Below are positions 58,431 through 64,000 of a stretch of DNA of 64,000 bases, piece after piece. The position numbers and the translations under genes are program-made. Source of the DNA: VRUE01 sp963728045 (GTDB lineage: Bacteria; Actinomycetota; Thermoleophilia; Solirubrobacterales; 70-9); assembly GCA_963728045.1 (NCBI GenBank), contig CAVSIE010000003.1, positions 1 through 64,000 of the forward strand, written 5' to 3'. Position 1 is the first letter of the stretch. Each line of letters opens with the position of its first letter. The notes beneath the pieces are model-generated. The model saw nothing but the letters and a program-made list of their open reading frames with translations. It was not told where the DNA came from and ran no database searches.

Positions 58431-59899
58431 TCCTCGCGATCGACCAGGGGACGACCGGCACCACCTGCCTCGTCTTCGATGCCGAGGGGCGGATCACCGG
58501 CCGCGCCTACTCGGAGTTCGAGCAGCACTTCCCGCAGCCGGGCTGGGTCGAGCACGACGCGGGGGAGATCTGGACGACGACGCGCCGGGTGGCGATCCAG
58601 GCGATCACCGATGCGGGGATCCAGGGGGCGGAGCTGGACGCGATCGGGATCACCAACCAGCGCGAGACAGTGGTCGCCTGGGACCCGGCGAGCGGCGAGC
58701 CGGTGCACCGAGCGCTGGTCTGGCAGGACCGCCGCACGGCGGCACGCTGCGACGAGCTGCGCGCGGAGGGCCGCGAGGCGCTGGTGCGGGAGCGGACCGG
58801 CCTCACGCTGGACCCCTACTTCTCCGGGACCAAGGTCGAGTGGCTGCTGCGAAACGTCGAGGATGCCGACCGGGCTGTCTTCGGCACGATCGATTCCTGG
58901 CTGCTCTTCAAGCTGACCGGTCGCCACGCGACCGACTACACGAACGCCTCGCGGACGATGCTCTTCGACATCCGGCGGCTGGCCTGGGACGAGGAGCTCT
59001 GCGCGATGCTCGGCATCGACCCGCAGCGCCTGCCCGAACCCTTGCCTTCCGCTCACGTCTACGGGACGACGTCGGAGTTCGGCGGCGAGGTGCCGGTGGC
59101 CGGGATCGCCGGCGATCAGCAGGCGGCCTTGTTCGGCCAGGCCTGTCATACCGCGGGGAGCGCCAAGAACACCTACGGGACGGGCAGCTTCGTCCTGCTC
59201 AACACCGGGCCCGAGGCGCCGCAGCCGGGGGAGGGGCTGCTCGCCACGGTCGCCTGCGCTCCCGGCGAGGAAGCGGCCTATGCGCTCGAGGCCTCGATCT
59301 TCGTCACCGGCGCCGCGATCCAGTGGCTGCGCGACGGCCTCGGAATCCTCACGGAGGCGGGCGAGAGCGAGGCGATGGCCGCCTCGCTCGACGGCAACGA
59401 CGGCGTCTACTTCGTACCGGCCCTGACCGGGCTCGGCTCTCCGTACTGGGACCCCTATGCGCGCGGGACCGTCGTCGGCCTCACCCGCGGCACCCGCCGC
59501 GAGCATCTGGCGCGCGCCGCGCTGGAGGCGATCGCCTGGCAGACGGTCGACGCCGTGCGCGCCCAGGAGGCGGCCGCCGGCGAGCGGCTGGAAGAGCTGA
59601 AGGCCGACGGCGGCGCCGTCGCCAACCGCTGGCTGATGCAGTTCCAGGCCGACGTCCTCGGCGCCTCGGTCGTAGTGCCCGAGGTCTCTGAGACGACGGC
59701 GGTGGGCGCCGCCTACCTGGCCGGGATCGCGACCGGGCGCTGGAGCGGCGAGCAGGTGCGGGAGATGTGGCGGGAGGCGGCCCGCTACGAGCCGGCGATG
59801 GGGGAGGACGAGCGCGAGTCGCTGCTCCGGGAGTGGCGCCGGGCGGTCGAGCGGGCGAAGGGCTGGGCGTCTCCTGAAGCGGCGAAACCGATCGCGTAA
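58427..59899 (+). CDS. glpK: Glycerol kinase
   Basis: A 490-residue FGGY kinase. ILAIDQGTTGTTCLVFDAEG (phosphate-binding), GITNQRETVVAWD and TYGTGSFVLLNTG are present. It phosphorylates glycerol to glycerol-3-phosphate. The GTG start overlaps tetR. It is followed by an acyltransferase using the same pathway, so the products feed phospholipid synthesis. Confidence 0.95.
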   Translation: MILAIDQGTTGTTCLVFDAEGRITGRAYSEFEQHFPQPGWVEHDAGEIWTTTRRVAIQAITDAGIQGAELDAIGITNQRETVVAWDPASGEPVHRALVWQDRRTAARCDELRAEGREALVRERTGLTLDPYFSGTKVEWLLRNVEDADRAVFGTIDSWLLFKLTGRHATDYTNASRTMLFDIRRLAWDEELCAMLGIDPQRLPEPLPSAHVYGTTSEFGGEVPVAGIAGDQQAALFGQACHTAGSAKNTYGTGSFVLLNTGPEAPQPGEGLLATVACAPGEEAAYALEASIFVTGAAIQWLRDGLGILTEAGESEAMAASLDGNDGVYFVPALTGLGSPYWDPYARGTVVGLTRGTRREHLARAALEAIAWQTVDAVRAQEAAAGERLEELKADGGAVANRWLMQFQADVLGASVVVPEVSETTAVGAAYLAGIATGRWSGEQVREMWREAARYEPAMGEDERESLLREWRRAVERAKGWASPEAAKPIA

Positions 59900-59959
59900 C
59901 CGTCTCGTCCGGAGGGGGTACGCACCAGCGACGGCCGGCCCGAATCCGGCCCTGCGCCG

Positions 59960-60733
59960 ATGCCAGATCTCAAACCACAGGTCTACAAGGACGAACGTCC
60001 TGCCGAGTACTTCGACCAGTTCCACGCCTTGGCGCGAAAAGGAGTCGGCTGGACCTACCCGCTGGTCCGCGGGATCATCACGCTGCCGGCGCTTGTGCCC
60101 TACCGGACGCGGGCGATCGGGGTCGGCAACGTGCCGAAGTCAGGACCGGTGCTTCTCGCCCCCAATCACTTCAGCCAGATGGATCACTTCTTCACGGGCC
60201 TCTACCTGCGCCGCCAGGTCCGCTTCATGGCAAAGTCGCAGCTCTTCGGCCCGCGGGTTCTCACCTACCTCTACAAGCACGGTGGCGTCTTCCCGGTTCG
60301 CCGCGGCCATCACGACGAGGAGGCGTTCAAGACCGCCTTCACGGTTCTCGAGCGGGGGGAAATGCTGCTGGTCTACGCCGAGGGCGGCCGCTCGCGGAGC
60401 GGCGAGCTGGGGCAGGTCAAGCCGGGTATCGGGCGGATAGCGTTGGAGTCCGGCGTGCCGGTGGTGCCGGTGGCGATCCACGGCTCGGCCGCGGTGCGCA
60501 GATGGAAGCGGCTGCGCTTCCCGAAGGTGACCGTGCAGTTCGGCGAGCCGCTGTCCTTCCCGGTCGAGGCCGAGCCGAGCCGCGAGCGCCAGCTCGAAGC
60601 GGCGACTGAGGTGTTCGACAAGGTGCGGGCGATGTACACGCGGCTCGATGAGCAGGGCCGCCGCAACGTGATCCGCGCCTTGCGCGAGGGTCTGCCCACG
60701 CCCGAGCCCGGCGAGCCCTCGCCGCGCGGCTGA
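59960..60733 (+). CDS. 1-acyl-sn-glycerol-3-phosphate acyltransferase, PlsC-like
   Basis: A 257-residue protein with the acyltransferase motif NHFSQMDHFF (H-x4-D), GVFPVRRG, YAEGGRSRSGE and VPVAIHGS. It transfers acyl groups to lysophosphatidic acid or a related lipid. It lies 60 bp after glpK. No strong transmembrane helix appears apart from a hydrophobic region near 32-48. Confidence 0.9.
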   Translation: MPDLKPQVYKDERPAEYFDQFHALARKGVGWTYPLVRGIITLPALVPYRTRAIGVGNVPKSGPVLLAPNHFSQMDHFFTGLYLRRQVRFMAKSQLFGPRVLTYLYKHGGVFPVRRGHHDEEAFKTAFTVLERGEMLLVYAEGGRSRSGELGQVKPGIGRIALESGVPVVPVAIHGSAAVRRWKRLRFPKVTVQFGEPLSFPVEAEPSRERQLEAATEVFDKVRAMYTRLDEQGRRNVIRALREGLPTPEPGEPSPRG

Positions 60734-60739
60734 CGGCCG

Positions 60740-61651
60740 CTACTCGTAGAGCGCTTCGAGGCCCGCGTAGAAGTCCGGGTCGTGGCCCGGGGTGACGATC
60801 GCGTTGGGGAACTGGCCGCGGAAGAGCTTCAGCTCCTGCAGCGAGCGGCGGTAGTTGTGGGCGTCGAAGGGGCGGGGCGCCAGCGGAGCGCTGCCGTCGA
60901 GCTGGCCCTGGGTGTAGGTGGCGTCGCCGCCGATCACGAAGTCGTTCTCCTCGAGATGCGCGATCACGGACATGTGGCCGGCGCTGTGCCCCGGCGTGTA
61001 GGCGAGACGGACAGAGCCGTCGCCGAAGAGGTCGAAGGTGCGCCCGAAGCTCGCGTAGGAGGTGATCCCGCCACGGTCGAAGTCGACCGTGCGGTAGTCG
61101 AATGCATAGTTGAAGTGCGGGCGCCGGTAGCCGTTGAGAGCGGGCTGCCTACCGCTCGTGGCGGCCTCCCACTCGGTCTCGCTGACGACGAAGGTCGCCT
61201 GCGGGAACTCGGAGATCGCAGAGGTGTGGTCGATGTGGAGATGGGTCATGACGACGATTGGGATCTCGCCGGGGTCGAGGCCGCGTTTGCGCAGCTGCGC
61301 TGGGAGGTCTTCGCCCGGCGCCAGCGCGGGCTTGCCGATGCGAGTCGCGATGCGGCCGAAGTTCTCGTCCCCGTCGGTGGCGATCGAGGGGTGCAGGCCG
61401 GTGTCGACCAAGATCGCCCCGGCGCTCGGGTGGCGGATCAGGAAGGCGGGGACCGGCACGGTCATCGAGGGCTCGCCGCTGAGCAGGGCTCGCAGCAGCT
61501 TCAAGGTGAGGAAGCGGCCGCCGGGGCTCTCCATCATCGAGCGCGACCATGTGACGGCGCCGGCGATGATCGGCTCGACGGTCACGGTCGCTCCCGCCGT
61601 CCCCCCGGCCAGCGGCTCGTGCAGCGGTTTCGGCTCCACGTGGACGCTCAT
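60740..61651 (-). CDS. Metallo-beta-lactamase-fold hydrolase, lactonase-like
   Basis: A 303-residue MBL protein. VVMTHLHIDHTSAIS (HxHxDH), TPGHSAGHMSVI and DATYTQG carry the zinc ligands, as in AHL lactonases and related hydrolases. The substrate is unknown. It faces the acyltransferase. Confidence 0.88.
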   Translation of the reverse strand: MSVHVEPKPLHEPLAGGTAGATVTVEPIIAGAVTWSRSMMESPGGRFLTLKLLRALLSGEPSMTVPVPAFLIRHPSAGAILVDTGLHPSIATDGDENFGRIATRIGKPALAPGEDLPAQLRKRGLDPGEIPIVVMTHLHIDHTSAISEFPQATFVVSETEWEAATSGRQPALNGYRRPHFNYAFDYRTVDFDRGGITSYASFGRTFDLFGDGSVRLAYTPGHSAGHMSVIAHLEENDFVIGGDATYTQGQLDGSAPLAPRPFDAHNYRRSLQELKLFRGQFPNAIVTPGHDPDFYAGLEALYE

Positions 61652-61697
61652 CGCGAGTCAGGTTATGCCAGGGGGCCGTCTATAGGCTTGAGCTCGC

Positions 61698-62546
61698 ATG
61701 GCTGAGAGCGATCCCTCGCGCATATTCAGGCCCGGCCTGCTCGAGGGACAGGTCTGCCTGGTCTCCGGCGCCGGCAGCGGCTTGGGGCGGGAGACGGCCC
61801 TGGAGCTGGCCCGGCTCGGCGCCACCGTGATCGGCTGTGGCCGGCGCGAGGAGCCGCTGGCGGAGACGGCGACGCTGGCCGCGGGCCTGCCCGGCTCCTT
61901 CGAGCACGAGGCGGTCGACATCCGCGACGAGGAGGCGGTCGAGCGGTTCTTCGATGGCCTACTGGAGCGCCACGGCCGCCTCGACACGCTGGTCAACAAT
62001 GCCGGTGGCCAGTTCCTCGCTCCGGCCGAGTCGATCACGCCGAAGGGCTTCCGCACTGTGATCGAGCTGAACGTGCAGGGGACCTGGCTGATGACCCATG
62101 CGGCGGCGACCAAGTTCTTCATCCCCCAGGGAGGGGGCAAGGTGCTCAGCGTCACCCTCTCCCCCCACCACGGAATGCCTGGGATGGTTCACTCTGGGGC
62201 CGCCCGCGCCGCGGTCGAGAACATGATGCGGACGCTGGCGATCGAGTGGGCGCGGTTTGGGATCAAGACGTGCGCGCTGGCGGCGGGTCAGTTCGCGACC
62301 GAGACGCTGATGACCAAGTATCCGAAAGTCGTGATCGACAACCTCGAGCGCTCGATCCCGATCGGCCGTGCCGGGCGGGCGGAGGAGATGGCCTGGCTCG
62401 TCGCCTACCTGGCCTCGCCGGCAGGTGACTTCTTCTCCGGCACGACGATCACGATCGACGGCGCCCGCGACAACTGGGCCGGCCCCTGGCCGCCCGAAGC
62501 GATCGTGAGCGAGTCAGGCGAGCCGATCGCCGAGGAGCGCCGCTGA
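61698..62546 (+). CDS. SDR oxidoreductase, peroxisomal-type 2-enoyl-CoA reductase-like
   Basis: A 282-residue SDR. CLVSGAGSGLGRETALELA (TGxxxGxG-like), LVNNAGGQFLAPAESITPKG and the catalytic segment GMVHSGAARAAVENMMRTLA. The canonical Tyr of Y-x-x-x-K is replaced by His and the Lys position by Arg, as in several trans-2-enoyl-CoA/2,4-dienoyl-CoA reductases. It is probably a beta-oxidation or fatty-acid enzyme rather than a classical dehydrogenase. Confidence 0.85.
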   Translation: MAESDPSRIFRPGLLEGQVCLVSGAGSGLGRETALELARLGATVIGCGRREEPLAETATLAAGLPGSFEHEAVDIRDEEAVERFFDGLLERHGRLDTLVNNAGGQFLAPAESITPKGFRTVIELNVQGTWLMTHAAATKFFIPQGGGKVLSVTLSPHHGMPGMVHSGAARAAVENMMRTLAIEWARFGIKTCALAAGQFATETLMTKYPKVVIDNLERSIPIGRAGRAEEMAWLVAYLASPAGDFFSGTTITIDGARDNWAGPWPPEAIVSESGEPIAEERR

Positions 62547-62643
62547 CCGGCCGGAGGCGCCGTCGGGCGGCGTCCTCGGTCGCTCGCGTGCAGAGCACGC
62601 CACGCTCCCTGTGTCCTGGCCTGACGATCCCTCCGGCCGGTCA
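62544..62643. repeat. Palindromic element B, copy 2
   Basis: The outer arms are perfect 14-bp complements (TGACCGGCCGGAGG and CCTCCGGCCGGTCA) that contain the stop codons of the two convergent genes. Inside, on the minus strand, is the same core as copy 1, with GCGTGC/GCACGC at the tip. It could act as a bidirectional terminator. Confidence 0.75.
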
Positions 62644-63132
62644 GTTGGGCCGTGGCTCGAGGATGACGAGCGGGATTTCGCGACCCTTGCTGCGCACCTG
62701 GTAGTCGGCGTAGCCGTGGTAGGACTTGACCGCCTCGGGCCAGAGGCGCTCGCGCTCCTCCGCGGTGGCGACCCGAGCGTGGACCGGCACGTGGTGCGAC
62801 CCGACCTGGACCGTCGTGTCGGGATTGGCCTTGAGGTTGTAGTACCAGGCCGGATTCTTGGGGAAGCCTCCCTTGGAGGCGACGATGACCATGTCGTCAC
62901 CGTCGCGGAAGTAGAGCAGGGGGGCGGTGCGCTTGGCGCCGCTCTTGGCGCCGACGTGGTCGAGCAGCAGCATCTTGCCCGGCACGCCGGGGATCGTGTG
63001 CCCGAGCCGCCCGCCGCTGATTTTGTAGAGCGCGGTGTGCAGGCCCATGAAGCGACGGAGGGCAGGCCAGATCCTGTCCGCTACGTCGAGGTAGCGGGGT
63101 GGGCGCCTGCCCTCTGTCGCCGTGGTGCTCAG
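62641..63132 (-). CDS. Ddn-like deazaflavin-dependent nitroreductase family protein
   Basis: A roughly 163-residue protein with PLLYFRDGDDMVIVASKGGF, PKNPAWYYNLKANPDTTVQV and VPVHARVATAEERERLWPEA, characteristic of F420-dependent Ddn proteins. No ATG or GTG stands in frame near the start of conserved sequence (RYLDVADRIWPALRRFMGLH). The codon overlapping the SDR stop is CTG (CTGA), so a rare CTG start is the best guess. The ATG at 63,048 would remove 28 conserved residues. Confidence 0.75.
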   Translation of the reverse strand: MSTTATEGRRPPRYLDVADRIWPALRRFMGLHTALYKISGGRLGHTIPGVPGKMLLLDHVGAKSGAKRTAPLLYFRDGDDMVIVASKGGFPKNPAWYYNLKANPDTTVQVGSHHVPVHARVATAEERERLWPEAVKSYHGYADYQVRSKGREIPLVILEPRPN

Positions 63133-63959
63133 GTGTACATCCCCCCGAACATGCCGCCGGTGACGTTCAGCACCTGGCCGTGAACGTAGTTGGAGAGTGG
63201 CGAGGAGAGGAAGAGCACCGGGGCGGATGCCTCCTCTGGAGTGGCGGGACGGCCGAGCGGGATGATCGCCGAGGCCATCGCCCGCATCTGCTCGGGGATG
63301 CCGAGCTCGATCTTCTCGCCGCCGGGGGTGGTCATCTCGCCGCCGGCCTCCTTGGCCGCGGTGAGGCGGGTTTCGACGAAGCCGAAGGCGACCGCGTTGA
63401 CGTTGATCTTGAACTGGCCCCACTCCTTGGCCAGCGTTTTGGTCATACCGACGACGGCCATCTTCGCCGCCGAGTAGTTGACCTGGCCCGCGTTGCCCAT
63501 CATCCCGGAGGTCGAGGAGATGTTGACGATCTTGCGGAAGACCTCTTTGCCTTCGTTGCGCTCGGTCTTGGCTGCCTCGCGCCAGTGCGGCGCCAGCGCC
63601 CGCGCTACGCGGAAGGGGACGATCGTGTGGATGTCGAGCATCGCCTGGAACTGCTCGTCGGTCATCTTGTGCGCGACGTTGTCCCAGGTGTAGCCAGCGT
63701 TGTTGATGACGATGTCGAGGGCGCCGAAGGCGTCGACGCCGGCGGCAATCAGCTTGTCGGCTGCGTCGGGCTCGGTCAGGTCGCCGGCGAAGACCGCGGT
63801 CTCGCCATCGATCTCATTCGAGGCCTGTTCGGCGATGTCGGCGTCGAGGTCGTTGATCAGCACCTTGGCGCCCTCGCTGACGAACAGCTCGGCGGTCGCC
63901 CGGCCGATTCCGCGTGCCGATCCGGTGACGATCGCCGCTTTCCCATCGAGAAGTCCCAT
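63129..63959 (-). CDS. SDR oxidoreductase, FabG-like
   Basis: A 276-residue SDR with an intact active site: AAIVTGSARGIGRATAELFV (TGxxxGxG), VNNAG-type VINNAGYTWDN and NYSAAKMAVVGMTKTLAKEW (Y-x-x-x-K). It probably reduces 3-oxoacyl or similar ketones with NAD(P)H. The C terminus (YVHGQVLNVTGGMFGGMYT) is typical. It overlaps the CTG start of the Ddn-like gene by 4 bp. Confidence 0.92.
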   Translation of the reverse strand: MGLLDGKAAIVTGSARGIGRATAELFVSEGAKVLINDLDADIAEQASNEIDGETAVFAGDLTEPDAADKLIAAGVDAFGALDIVINNAGYTWDNVAHKMTDEQFQAMLDIHTIVPFRVARALAPHWREAAKTERNEGKEVFRKIVNISSTSGMMGNAGQVNYSAAKMAVVGMTKTLAKEWGQFKINVNAVAFGFVETRLTAAKEAGGEMTTPGGEKIELGIPEQMRAMASAIIPLGRPATPEEASAPVLFLSSPLSNYVHGQVLNVTGGMFGGMYT

Positions 63960-64000
63960 CGGTATTTCGCTCTCCTTTTGGCTTGTGAAGTCGGCGGGGA

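Overview
The window is high-GC bacterial DNA, dense with genes. Its gene content, frequent GTG/TTG starts, stop/start overlaps (ATGA, GTGA, TTGA) and protein families (phenylacetate catabolism, many enoyl-CoA hydratases, a Rv3230c/DesA3-like reductase and desaturase pair, a GerW-like protein, a DUF1385 protein) suggest an actinobacterium, probably class Thermoleophilia (Solirubrobacterales or Gaiellales relatives). That placement is inference. Several single-base frameshifts and one abrupt junction suggest an environmental or long-read assembly.

Region 1 (1-13,100). After the first codons of a lipid-kinase-like gene comes a TetR regulator facing a paaA-paaB-paaC-paaD cluster for phenylacetyl-CoA epoxidation, with a PaaR-type palindrome between them. 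Just after paaD lies a SelW/Rdx-like gene whose reading frame crosses an in-frame TGA in a C-x-x-U motif, with a hairpin placed as in a bacterial SECIS. Then come a small membrane protein, an XRE regulator, a frameshifted lipoprotein, three enoyl-CoA hydratases, an HtrA-like protease without a membrane anchor, a GerW-like protein, an EthD-like protein, a 25-residue membrane peptide and two MFS transporters. The second transporter is cut off at about 13,100, where it abuts the 3' part of an unrelated gene.

Region 2 (13,100-25,260). A large secreted protein (HELLH motif, FN3-like segment, repeats) precedes the ribosomal alpha operon (rpmJ, rpsM, rpsK, rpsD, rpoA, rplQ). The operon is split by a DUF4258/DUF2283 pair resembling a toxin-antitoxin module, and both halves carry the same structured leader with compensatory changes. 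truA is flanked by two inverted copies of a roughly 92-nt element with conserved single-stranded parts and variable but always paired stems. surE and ligA follow.

Region 3 (25,260-41,880). Many genes here carry single-base frameshifts (a DacB-like carboxypeptidase, a patatin, an acyl-CoA synthetase, a DsbA-like protein, a GMC oxidoreductase) among intact ones (a glycoside hydrolase, superoxide dismutase, rubredoxin, LemA, a Nudix hydrolase, bioA). tRNA-Pro(CGG) lies next to an AT-richer pair of winged-helix regulators. The region ends with the ferredoxin-reductase and fatty-acid-desaturase pair.

Region 4 (41,877-46,966) is a cargo transposon of about 5 kb with 23-bp terminal inverted repeats, flanked by 14-17 bp direct repeats that contain a CRP-like palindrome. 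It carries an IS1595-like transposase, a tight operon around a RelA/SpoT-domain protein (a possible toxSAS module), a DUF3800 gene with an overlapping unknown partner, and a protein with a HEPN-like motif.

Region 5 (46,967-64,000) continues the host chromosome: MarR and an EmrB-like exporter, bioB-bioF-bioD, a GH3 enzyme, an AlkA-like glycosylase, an enoyl-CoA hydratase with a small biotinyl protein, a glycosyltransferase, an AbrB/VapC pair, an amidase, TetR-glpK, an acyltransferase, a metallo-beta-lactamase-fold hydrolase, two SDR enzymes and a Ddn-like protein. Two copies of another palindromic element lie in this region. Main themes are aromatic and fatty acyl-CoA metabolism, biotin, and lipids.
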